Shown here: positions 30,281-39,719 of the stretch, one piece after another
Layout: the number at the start of each line of letters is the position of its first letter
Position numbering within the stretch: the first letter of the stretch is position 1
Assembly (NCBI RefSeq): GCF_026151205.1
Contig: NC_087079.1
Location: 4,049,230-4,113,229 of the forward strand
Reading direction: 5' to 3'
Source: Bolinopsis microptera
Taxonomy: Eukaryota > Ctenophora > Tentaculata > Lobata > Bolinopsidae
Length of the DNA: 64,000 nucleotides
Program-made: the position numbers and the translations under genes
The notes under the pieces: model-generated
Databases searched by the model: none
Told to the model about the DNA's origin: nothing
What the model saw: the letters and a program-made list of their open reading frames with translations, nothing else

Positions 30281-30413
30281 TGTTAATCTTATATACCATT
30301 TACAGGATGGCAGAAACTCCAGGAGGCTTTGTCTGACTTGATTTGTATTCCTCGTTTGAAGTTTATGTTTCTATCATCCACTAGTGTTACTGTCTCACTT
30401 TATTGAATTAAAA
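30281..30413 (+). repeat. 3' LTR of the copia element (133 bp)
   Basis: Same sequence as the 5' LTR; followed directly by the AATTC target duplication. Confidence 0.95.
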
Positions 30414-30675
30414 AATTCAACGGACACTGGTCTTTTCAGGTAAATGTAACTGTCGAAGGTTCCATTCTCAAATTATTTGTTATATAGCACCGGGTATTGA
30501 AAGTATTATATAGCGTTAAAAACTTTCAACACTACTCCATAATATAACAAATAATTTTAGAACATGAATATGATGTAGTACATAATATGCATTTTTATTG
30601 ATTTAAACAATCTACTTTTTTGACCTCATAAATTATTTCTCACAATATTACCATTGAAAAGGAGTAAGGCCAAGG

Positions 30676-31668
30676 ATGCCGATCTACTATGAACTGGTAT
30701 CCAACAATGAGCTAGCCCCCGACGAGAAATTTATGTTGGGTTTTAAGTATGATGTACAGAATGGAATAATAGAGGGAAGAATTCATTCTTGGTGCGTTTT
30801 AGCAAACACTCCTCATGGCACGATCCCAGCCAAGGCTATTGGTGACAAAGCTTGGTACACATACCAAGGAAAAGTGTACATGACAGCTGATTTCTCCTAT
30901 CTGAAAGCAGACCCGAGTGCTAAGGTGACAGTACAGGAAGCTGATTCTCCACCTCTTGGAGCGATACACGGGGACCTACTAGATGGTAAACCCAGCTACA
31001 TGGTGATCTGTCATACATCATCTGCTGACGAACCCGGCAAATCTGACGGTGTGATTTCTCAGTTTGGGTGGAAAGGTCTAGAATATGACGAAGAAGATTT
31101 TAGATATGTCTGTATCAGTGGGCCCTATTCGTTTGTGCAGTCCAGCGAAAATGAAGACCCTAAAAGTACCGATTTAATGCTTGGTAACGATAAGTGGGGG
31201 TATACAGAGGGACCTATGTGGTGTGTCATGACTCATAGTACCCATGGCTGGCTGCCAGGCTTGGCTAGCAGGAAGTGGGAAAATGCATGGTACACATACG
31301 GCCCGAAAGTATGTAAAACAACCGATTTCCATTTCATTCGCCCAGATGATGGTTATGAAGCAATGCTGAAAGCTGCTGATAGTTCTCCACCGAAACATGG
31401 TGTAGTTGTGGGACAAGGTAAGTATGATAACCAACCCATCTACTCGGTGGTTTGTCATGTTGATGGAGATGATATCCCTGGATTATACTCAGGTGGCGAT
31501 GCAGCTTACTACCAGGTTGTCTACAAGTATAAACCTGGCGTATGTTGGGTGTATCCTGGTGGTACTAGCACAATGGAGGCTAAGAATTTCTCTTATGTCG
31601 TAGTTGTCGAGAGAGGCCCAGGTGCAAAAGAGGATGCAAACAAAGATAAACATTGTTCAGAAGACTAG
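30676..31668 (+). CDS. DM9 (DUF3421)-like repeat protein, copy A, 330 aa
   Basis: Single-exon gene for a soluble protein without signal peptide or membrane segment. It is built from repeats. A block with WCV-x-TPHG/STHG and KAWYTYxGKV..T.DF recurs at the N terminus and in the middle (VMTHSTHGWLPG, NAWYTYGPKVCKTTDF). Blocks of the type GAIHGDLLDGKPSYMVICHT and GVVVGQGKYDNQPIYSVVCHV recur at about 98 and 243. The pattern of an A/G-x-x-x-G start, Y-V-C-H, P-G-K, Y-G and a closing YEVL-like strand resembles DM9 repeats, found in invertebrate carbohydrate-binding and immune proteins. The assignment to DM9 is by pattern only. An AATAAA lies 56 bp after the stop (31725-31730). Copy B differs at two residues. 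Confidence 0.6.
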   Translation: MPIYYELVSNNELAPDEKFMLGFKYDVQNGIIEGRIHSWCVLANTPHGTIPAKAIGDKAWYTYQGKVYMTADFSYLKADPSAKVTVQEADSPPLGAIHGDLLDGKPSYMVICHTSSADEPGKSDGVISQFGWKGLEYDEEDFRYVCISGPYSFVQSSENEDPKSTDLMLGNDKWGYTEGPMWCVMTHSTHGWLPGLASRKWENAWYTYGPKVCKTTDFHFIRPDDGYEAMLKAADSSPPKHGVVVGQGKYDNQPIYSVVCHVDGDDIPGLYSGGDAAYYQVVYKYKPGVCWVYPGGTSTMEAKNFSYVVVVERGPGAKEDANKDKHCSED

Positions 31669-32593
31669 TCTTTGCCCTCTTCAATCGTGTAGTTCATGAA
31701 CGGCGTGAATGTACTAGAATATCTAATAAATTCCAATCCAACACATGGATTGAAAGATATAATTATAGATATGTTTACTGATAATGTTAACATTATCATA
31801 GTAATACATACATAGTACATATATTATTAGATGACAGATTTTTTTACAGTGTTTTAACAATTTTATTAATTTTTTAGAGTACAGGATTTATTATAATTAC
31901 TTTTAGTTAAATAGTCTTTCTTTCAAAAAAGTTTTAAAAATCCAAAAAAATGTATCTCACTGAAGTGGTAATTATAAATAGTTATGATACCTAATTGGTA
32001 TACCGGTTATAATTGTAGATAAACATATTTTCAAATCTGTAATCTGTTCATTATCTAGTTTCCATAATTATTGGATAAGACTTTTGATAGAATGTGACAG
32101 GATAGATTTAAAATGCCACAGATTTTGTTGTTCGCCAACATGATTAAATATTTATTTTGTGTTTAAGCAAATATTAATAGTTTTAAAATAATGTTTTAAT
32201 CGCTTTTTTTCCTCTTCTCAAAACAATTCTTTTGGAATGACGTTTTTACTCTCAATACCATACTACTGCTTTTAAAATCTTTGTTTAAATGGTTTCGATT
32301 GGGCACCTCATTCATCGATTTGTGTTGTTCGATCTTTAGATCTTTGGAACGTGTTCATAGGAGAGCTGAGCTGATAAGTAAATATACATCTATTTGAATC
32401 ATGAAGCACACGTTATTTACATAATAAATAAAGTGGGTAATCATAAATTGTGATGTTAACAATCCAATTGAGTAATAATAATATTCGGTATCAGAAACTA
32501 TACCACTCTAGCCTGTACCCATTGCTTTCATACATTCATTTAGTGATCTGTCAAACCAATCTGCTTACAAATTGTTCTGTGTGATGCTTTCCA
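31669..32593. other. Intergenic sequence between the DM9-like gene and the POGLUT fragment
   Basis: AT-rich tail-to-tail region between convergent genes, closely matching 38795-39719 in unit B. No additional gene seen. Confidence 0.5.
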
Positions 32594-33511
32594 CTACAAT
32601 TCCGACTTGTTGAGTGTATTGTAAGGGCACTTAAAGCATGATCTCTTTTTTGACAGCTCGTGCATTCCCTTCCTCACCTCAACCTTTCCGTACTGCTTCT
32701 CAGCATACCGGTTAAAAAGTCTGTAAACATAACAGTAAACATCGCTCGGTTTTAGTTCAGTTCTGACAAAATGCCTGGCGTTCTCTGAGATGATGTGCGC
32801 CAAGTGGTCGTTTTCCTGGGCCCAGTTCAGGCGCTGTATCAGGTTGTTGAGGTTGTGGTTGAAGGGAACGTAGTGAACCCACGGTTCTATGTCTGCGTAG
32901 AAATGTTCGTAGAAGAATGAGTCCTGAAGTATTTTTGTGATTTATTTTTTATCAATTTTACAGTGTAAGTTTGTTTTAGCAGTTTAAAAGTATAAAAGTA
33001 TGTAGTTAATTGATTATTCGAATTTTTTTTGTGAAAATGTTTTATAAAGCCGGCTAGTCAGGCATGATATTTTAATATTTTTAAACGATTGTTAATTTTT
33101 TAGAAAGATGGTATAATTATAGACGTAGATGATTTTAATCAACAAATTTTGAATTAATTATTGATTGCTTATAATTTTTAATGGAATTTAATACAGCAGG
33201 CGTGCCGGGAAAAATAATATAATTAGTAACTCAAATTTTTTATCTAGGTGTTTGTTTTATTGTTTCATGGCATTTTAAACTATACTAAATGATTTGTTAA
33301 TATCCACACCACAACAATATCTAACCTGTTTGAAGACAACACTTGGTCCACCCAAGATAAAAGGCACTCTATAAGCCGACACCATACCATCCACCGTTAT
33401 CTGGAACTTGTAGTCGAAGAACTCTCTGAAGGGTATCTTTGGAACAATGTCTCCATACATGGACGGAACATGCTTGAAGAATAGGGCTTGAGTCAGTTTA
33501 GCATCCACCTT
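32594..33511 (-). pseudogene. POGLUT2/3 3' fragment, truncated by the duplication breakpoint
   Basis: Contains the complete last exon (32923-32594, ending NKSEL and a stop) and the 3' 186 bp of the preceding exon (about 33511-33326), then stops at the junction with unit B. The 5' half (signal peptide, filamin-like domain and much of the glucosyltransferase domain) is absent. The retained codons are still open and nearly identical to the complete gene, so the break is recent. Without promoter or start it is most likely a relic. Confidence 0.92.
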
Positions 33512-33889
33512 TTTGGTGTATTGTGCCTATTTGTTACAGATTTGTTTCATGATGCGAATTATAGTACTCAATTAATTTCATATTATATGTTTATATTTTC
33601 GGTATCAAAAATTCGGCAGTCATAATGCTTAAAATATTTATCGTTTTTATTTGCAGACTTATAATATGCTGGATGCAACAATTATTATTTTCATTTAATA
33701 CGTATTAAATGAAAATAATAATTGTACGGTTTTATCATTTTACTGTGGTGTTCAAATCGTATAATTTAAAAAAAAGGATTTTCGTCAGTATAAAACATGC
33801 AGTAATTTACAGTAATGTATATTTAATCTTTTGTACTTAAATAATATTTTGTTAAGTTACTGACCCCACTATCAAGGTATACAGAGAGA
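33512..33889. other. Duplication junction and upstream region of SRRD copy B
   Basis: The sequence changes here from POGLUT exon 3 to the region that lies downstream of the sulfotransferase gene in unit A. A 20-bp stretch around 33,695-33,725 (ACGTATTAAATGAAAATAATAATTGT) forms an inverted repeat with the preceding bases and is absent from unit A. Confidence 0.7.
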
Positions 33890-35642
33890 ATGGAAACTGA
33901 TGGATTTGTATTGGTTAAACCTTCAAGAAAACGCAGAATCAAATCAAAGAAGTGTCCAGTGTTACCAGTAAATAATGTTGATGATGAGTGGGATCATCCT
34001 CTGGATCTTACTAGTGTTATAAAGCAGGTCTTTACTGAGGGTGAGTGTTATTTTGCAGTTATTTTACAGTTATTTTACAGTTATTTTACAGTTATTTTAC
34101 AGTTATTTTACAGTTATTTTACAGTTATTTTACAGTTATTTTGCAGTTATTTTGCAGTTATTTTGCATTTATTTTACAGTTATTTTACAGTTATTTTGCA
34201 GTTATTTTGCAGTTATTTTGCAGTTATTTTGCAGTTATTGTTTCTACCTTTAATGGGAAGTGCAAATCTAAAACTGAGATTGGAACTGAATAACCTGTCA
34301 AAAATGTAGCTTTAAATGTTAACATGTACAATGTACGTTTAGCTGTGTTAACATGTACAATGTACAATTAGCCAATGTTAACATGTACATGCTATTTCAG
34401 ACTCTGTATTCTGTGATAAGATCAGTGAAGTGATATCAAGTCAAGATATTGAACAGATAGTATGCTATTGTATAGGAAGACTAAGTACGTGCAAGCTGGC
34501 TCAGTTTCAGTTTGCTGTTTTAGTAAACGTTCTACAAAAATCTCCCAAAATTAAAAAGTTTGTAATTTATTTTGTTATTTCTCAAATTTCTTATCAGCAC
34601 TGTATCTTTTGTCTGATTCCAGTGATAATAAAGCAATAATAACTCATTAATTGATCAAAAGGTTGGTTAACAGATTTACAATGTGACTAGTGTTCTAGAT
34701 GGTACGTCCCTAATGCTACATATTACTTTATCAGGTGTCTGGTATTTGACCCAGTACTGTCACAATCAGAGAGAACCTTCATTACTCAGTACATGGAGGT
34801 TTTACCAGAAAACGACATGTGTGGCAGACGAGTTGTGTGTAATACACTCTTTTATATGATACACTGTAGGTATTGTAGTACTGTATACTTACACATTATA
34901 CATTAGTTGTAGTGTAGTAATTACTAGTCACGTCTGTGTGTACCTTCATGACTATTGTGTTGCAGCGTGCCCCACATGACATAATAGCCGTGCTAATTAT
35001 CGTTTATAAAAGTCGTACACGTGGGCACTGGGCACAGGGCCATGATATTATTATTATGTATGATAAACTTTAATCCAGAAAATGTACCTTCAGTAAAAGG
35101 ATGTACGATAACGTTTTGAAAAGTAACTGGGATCAGTTAAAGTACTGTACGCTAATTGGTAATTCGTTCCAGTCTTATCTGCTTAACTCCACTACGTCTT
35201 CATTGGTAAAACAGGTGAGCAAATCAGATTTAATCTTATCATATTAATTGTATTTTAATATGTATTATCTGTATTAGATTGAAAATTATGATATTATTGT
35301 GATATTAAAGTTTTTAGATATAAAGGATCGTTCACATATTAATAAGTTAATACTATTTATGCCCCCTCCACCACTCTGTTAGCCACTTTACACTATTGTG
35401 TAGAAATTAAAGGTACACAAACGGAAGGGAAATATGATTATGGCAATGTTAACTTTCAGATTCCCCATATTTACACATGCACAGAACATACCAAAGAAGA
35501 CGAGTTACTCAAGTTCGTGAGCCATCATAACGTTTTTAACAATACTGTAATCATAGAGTTCTTATCTTCGGCTGATACTGATTCTGTTTTTGTGAACACT
35601 TTTCCTGCTGATATCTCTGAGGATGGCTTAGAGATACAGTGA
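33890..35642 (+). CDS. SRRD: SRR1-like protein (SRRD), copy B, five exons
   Basis: Same exon structure as copy A: 33890-34040, 34401-about 34557, 34735-34869, 35094-35214 and 35460-35642. All exons remain open, with a few substitutions (for example GLG to CIG in the exon 2 core motif, where copy A has ICYGLGRL and copy B VCYCIGRL). Because that Gly is well conserved in the family, copy B may be the less constrained paralog. Intron 1 contains 17 satellite units only. The donor of exon 2 is uncertain, as in copy A. Confidence 0.85.
34048..34234 (+). repeat. 11-bp satellite in SRRD copy B intron 1 (17 units)
   Basis: 187 bp, exactly 17 units of TTATTTTRCAG plus one TTATTTTGCAT variant. It starts at the same distance from the donor site as in copy A. 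Confidence 0.97.
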
Positions 35643-36164
35643 AAAACCATTTTTATATAATATGCTGATGCTCGATATATACCAATGTTTTGGCGCCTTC
35701 TGGTAACATTTTTGTCACGTCTACCGAATGTTAACTTGGCCAGGCCATTGTACATTTTGCTAAACAATTTAATTTTTCGTTAAAAAATGGAAGTGAGGCC
35801 CTTTGGTGTTGCTCTGACACGCTTTATCAGCTCTGTCATCATTATTTATATGGAATGGGGATATGAAGGAGATTTTGTGTGTTATTTCTTTTCATGTATG
35901 AAATTGATCCTGAAAGCTAACTGCTAAAATTCATCACAAGATCGTGTCAGTGCATTGTATTCCTAAACATGATTATTGTAGATTGTTGAGTAAAAAGTCA
36001 ATAATTACTGAATATAAAGCGTTCCAACAGTTCCTCTGTAATTAATATTAATAATGACCTTGGTTAACCAGTAACCACGAACGATCATTTTATTGTAGGT
36101 CGATGGTGAGGGACAGGCTGGACGAAATCTCATGATATTTTGCCTTAATCTGACTTCATGAACC
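35643..36164. other. Intergenic sequence, no gene seen
   Basis: Unit B counterpart of 23132-23657, with small indels. Confidence 0.4.
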
Positions 36165-37232
36165 ATGGGTTCAGCTCACAGCAAAAAGGAGCATTCAATT
36201 TCAGATGAGGTATTTGTAAATGAGTCATTAAATAATATTAATGTTAATGAGGGATGTCTCAATTTAGACGAAGAACTCAACATTGCAGAGAGAATTTTCG
36301 AAGTCGAATATGAAAAGATAATTGACAGAATTTTTGTAACTCACGTGACTGTTGGAAGACAATGGTCCTGGCCTACAGTTGATTATGTTTATTTTGTGAT
36401 TCTAAAGACGAATTGTGGAGTATTGATATCTCTCGAGAAGCAGCAAGATGGTACCTCTTCCATTGAGTTTAGGAGAAAATTATTTCGATCTTATGGATAT
36501 GACTTTAAAGTTTACGATGTTATTGAAGACAGTAAATCCAGCTATCCCTTTAGTTGCTTGATAGACCGTTTAAAGGAAATGTTAATTACTTGCAGTGCTT
36601 TTAATGACAAAGACTTTGCAAAGATAATTTTTGATGAGATAAGCCAACCAGATAAGCCAAGCCATTTCAAATTAAATCCGCATCTTAACGTGGCTAAGAG
36701 TGTTTTCGGCTACAATTATAAAAGTATTGTTAACGGCACGACTGTAACTCATGTTTATGTCTACAAATGTCCACTAGAAGGCATATACAGAAGTTCAACT
36801 GCTTCTATAAGAGAACGAATTGGGAGACAGTGGACTTCAGTTGATTATCATGCTTTTGTGGTGCTGAAGACAAGTTGTGGTGTAAGTCTATCCCTCGAAA
36901 AGCAGCGAGACGGAATTTACATCGGGAGAAGCATAAGATGTGATGATGTGGTTGAAGGTATGCGACCATCTACTCGGAAAGGTCCTGTCGACCTTGAGAT
37001 TGAAGATAGCTCTGACTATCCTTTCATACATTTGTTAGGTTATCTGGATGCAATTGTGGAGGATTGTAGCGATTACAGTGTAACAGATCAAAACTGCCAA
37101 GACTTTGCAAAGAGAATTTTCGATAAGATTGCTTTGACGAAAACTTGGAAATACACTCGACCAAAAGAGTATCTTTATAAAACAGTAATAATATTTGGAA
37201 TGCAGTTCCTTATCATGTTTTTTTGGTCCTGA
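36165..37232 (+). CDS. Tandem NlpC/P60- or LRAT-like protein with lipid and membrane anchors, copy B, 355 aa
   Basis: Nearly identical to the gene at 23658. Three residue changes are visible (Gly to Glu in IFEVEY, Leu to Arg in LIDRLKEM, Arg to Thr in ALTKTWK). The candidate myristoylation site, both domains, the candidate His and Cys of the second domain and the hydrophobic C terminus are kept. Both copies therefore appear functional and very young as paralogs. Confidence 0.6.
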   Translation: MGSAHSKKEHSISDEVFVNESLNNINVNEGCLNLDEELNIAERIFEVEYEKIIDRIFVTHVTVGRQWSWPTVDYVYFVILKTNCGVLISLEKQQDGTSSIEFRRKLFRSYGYDFKVYDVIEDSKSSYPFSCLIDRLKEMLITCSAFNDKDFAKIIFDEISQPDKPSHFKLNPHLNVAKSVFGYNYKSIVNGTTVTHVYVYKCPLEGIYRSSTASIRERIGRQWTSVDYHAFVVLKTSCGVSLSLEKQRDGIYIGRSIRCDDVVEGMRPSTRKGPVDLEIEDSSDYPFIHLLGYLDAIVEDCSDYSVTDQNCQDFAKRIFDKIALTKTWKYTRPKEYLYKTVIIFGMQFLIMFFWS

Positions 37233-37801
37233 AGACATTTTGTGACAAATGTAAAATGTACATGTACTACCTTAATTTTTACAGATTTTTAGTTATATTT
37301 TTAAAATTTTTTTATAAGAATATTTTTTTAGTTTGGTTCGTTTAAAGATTTTATCCATGTTTTTAATTTTGATTATAAATTATTATCATAACTTATGTTA
37401 TTCATTAATAAGTAAATTTTTTGAAGTTTTAGTGGACGTTAAATAGTACTTCATATCACGTTCTGTCACCGGGGTTGTTGGATTCTTTTTTACCTAATAT
37501 GTTTATTGTTCATAATTTTTGATGATTCCGTAAATACGGCCAATTCAACGGACACTGGTCTTTTCAGGTAAATGTAACTGTCGAAGGTTCCATTCTCAAA
37601 TTATTTGTTATATAGCACCGGGTGTTGAAAGTATTATATAGCGTTAAAAACTTTCAACACTACTATAATATAACAAATAATTTTAGAACATGAATATGAT
37701 GTAGTACATAATATGCATTTTTATTGATTTAAACAATCTACTTTTTTGACCTCATAAATTATTTCTCACAATATTACCATTGAAAAGGAGTAAGGCCAAG
37801 G
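37233..37801. other. Intergenic sequence with the empty copia target site
   Basis: Matches the flanks of the copia element in unit A. The single AATTC at 37542-37546 is the pre-insertion target. An inverted repeat around 37,595-37,686 (AAATTATTTGTTATAT and ATATAACAAATAATTT; inner GTTGAAAGT and ACTTTCAAC) could form a hairpin; it is also present in unit A near 30,470-30,556. Confidence 0.7.
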
Positions 37802-38794
37802 ATGCCGATCTACTATGAACTGGTATCCAACAATGAGCTAGCCCCCGACGAGAAATTTATGTTGGGTTTTAAGTATGATGTACAGAATGGAATAATAGAG
37901 GGAAGAATTCATTCTTGGTGCGTTTTAGCAAACACTCCTCATGGCACGATCCCAGCCAAGGCTATTGGTGACAAAGCTTGGTACACATACCAAGGAAAAG
38001 TGTACATGACAGCTGATTTCTCCTATCTGAAAGCAGACCCGAGTGCTAAGGTGACAGTACAGCAAGCTGATTCTCCACCTCTTGGAGCGATACACGGGGA
38101 CCTACTAGATGGTAAACCCAGCTACATGGTGATCTGTGATACATCATCTGCTGACGAACCCGGCAAATCTGACGGTGTGATTTCTCAGTTTGGGTGGAAA
38201 GGTCTAGAATATGACGAAGAAGATTTTAGATATGTCTGTATCAGTGGGCCCTATTCGTTTGTGCAGTCCAGCGAAAATGAAGACCCTAAAAGTACCGATT
38301 TAATGCTTGGTAACGATAAGTGGGGGTATACAGAGGGACCTATGTGGTGTGTCATGACTCATAGTACCCATGGCTGGCTGCCAGGCTTGGCTAGCAGGAA
38401 GTGGGAAAATGCATGGTACACATACGGCCCGAAAGTATGTAAAACAACCGATTTCCATTTCATTCGCCCAGATGATGGTTATGAAGCAATGCTGAAAGCT
38501 GCTGATAGTTCTCCACCGAAACATGGTGTAGTTGTGGGACAAGGTAAGTATGATAACCAACCCATCTACTCGGTGGTTTGTCATGTTGATGGAGATGATA
38601 TCCCTGGATTATACTCAGGTGGCGATGCAGCTTACTACCAGGTTGTCTACAAGTATAAACCTGGCGTATGTTGGGTGTATCCTGGTGGTACTAGCACAAT
38701 GGAGGCTAAGAATTTCTCTTATGTCGTAGTTGTCGAGAGAGGCCCAGGTGCAAAAGAGGATGCAAACAAAGATAAACATTGTTCAGAAGACTAG
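37802..38794 (+). CDS. DM9 (DUF3421)-like repeat protein, copy B, 330 aa
   Basis: Paralog of 30676-31668 with two substitutions (Glu to Gln in VQQADS, His to Asp in VICDTS). Single exon, no signal peptide, AATAAA at 38851-38856. It retains the upstream sequence that in unit A was separated from the rest of the locus by the copia insertion. Confidence 0.6.
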   Translation: MPIYYELVSNNELAPDEKFMLGFKYDVQNGIIEGRIHSWCVLANTPHGTIPAKAIGDKAWYTYQGKVYMTADFSYLKADPSAKVTVQQADSPPLGAIHGDLLDGKPSYMVICDTSSADEPGKSDGVISQFGWKGLEYDEEDFRYVCISGPYSFVQSSENEDPKSTDLMLGNDKWGYTEGPMWCVMTHSTHGWLPGLASRKWENAWYTYGPKVCKTTDFHFIRPDDGYEAMLKAADSSPPKHGVVVGQGKYDNQPIYSVVCHVDGDDIPGLYSGGDAAYYQVVYKYKPGVCWVYPGGTSTMEAKNFSYVVVVERGPGAKEDANKDKHCSED

Positions 38795-39719
38795 TCTTTG
38801 CCCTCTTCAATCGTGTAGTTCATGAACGGCGTGAATGTACTAGAATATCTAATAAATTCCAATCCAACACATGGATTGAAAGATATAATTATAGATATGT
38901 TTACTGATAATGTTAACATTATCATAGTAATACATACATAGTACATATATTATTAGATGACAGATTTTTTTACAGTGTTTTAACAATTTTATTAATTTTT
39001 TAGAGTACAGGATTTATTATTTACTTTTAGTTATAGTCTTTCTTTCAAAAAAGTTTTAAAAATCCAAAAAAATGTATCTCACTGAAGTGGTAATTATAAA
39101 TAGTTATGGTACCTAATTGGTATACCGGTTATAATTGTAGATAAACATATTTTCAAATCTGTAATCTGTTCATTATCTAGTTTCCATAATTATTGGATAA
39201 GACTTTTGATAGAATGTGACAGGATAGATTTAAAATGCCACAGATTTTGTTGTTCGCCAACATGATTAAATATTTATTTTGTGTTTAAGCAAATATTAAT
39301 AGTTTTAAAATAATGTTTTAATCGCTTTTTTTCCTCTTCTCAAAACAATTCTTTTGGAATGACGTTTTTACTCTCAATACCATACTACCTGCTTTTAAAT
39401 CTTTATTTAAGTGGTTTCGATCGGGCACCTCATTCATCGATTTGTGTTGTTCGATCTTTAGATCTTTGGAAAGTGTTCATAGGAGAGCTGAGCTGATAAG
39501 TAAATGTATGTATGTCTATTTGAATCATGAAGCACACGTTATTTACATAATAAATAAAGTGGATAATCATAAATTGTGATGTTAACAATCCAATTGAGCA
39601 ATAATTATATTCGGTATCAGAAAATATACCACTCTAGCCTGTACCCATTGCTTTCATACATTCATTTAGTGATCTGTCTAACCAATCTGCTTACAAATTG
39701 TTCTGTGTGATGCTTTCCA
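38795..39719. other. Intergenic sequence between DM9-like copy B and POGLUT
   Basis: AT-rich convergent intergenic region, counterpart of 31669-32593. Nothing further seen. Confidence 0.5.

Larger units (their letters stand above)
25040..30413 (+). mobile_element. Ty1/copia LTR retrotransposon, complete, identical LTRs
   Basis: A 5.37-kb element bounded by 133-bp LTRs (25040-25172 and 30281-30413) that I read as identical. The 5-bp target duplication AATTC occurs at 25035-25039 and 30414-30418; unit B has one AATTC at the empty site (37542-37546). After the 5' LTR, TGATAGCAGG resembles the complement of the initiator-Met tRNA 3' end, a usual primer site. Before the 3' LTR lies a purine-rich tract (AAAAGAGGA). 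One ORF encodes Gag-Pol. Identical LTRs and an intact ORF point to a very recent insertion. Confidence 0.97.
14871..33512. repeat. Segmental duplication, unit A (18.6 kb)
   Basis: Direct tandem copy of unit B (33,525-40,636). Shared order: SRRD exons, the tandem NlpC/LRAT-like gene, the DM9-like gene, and POGLUT 3' exons in reverse orientation. Aligned non-repeat sequence is almost identical, with scattered substitutions and small indels. The extra length of unit A comes from a Penelope-like element, satellite expansion and a copia element. The right border lies within POGLUT exon 3. Confidence 0.95.
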
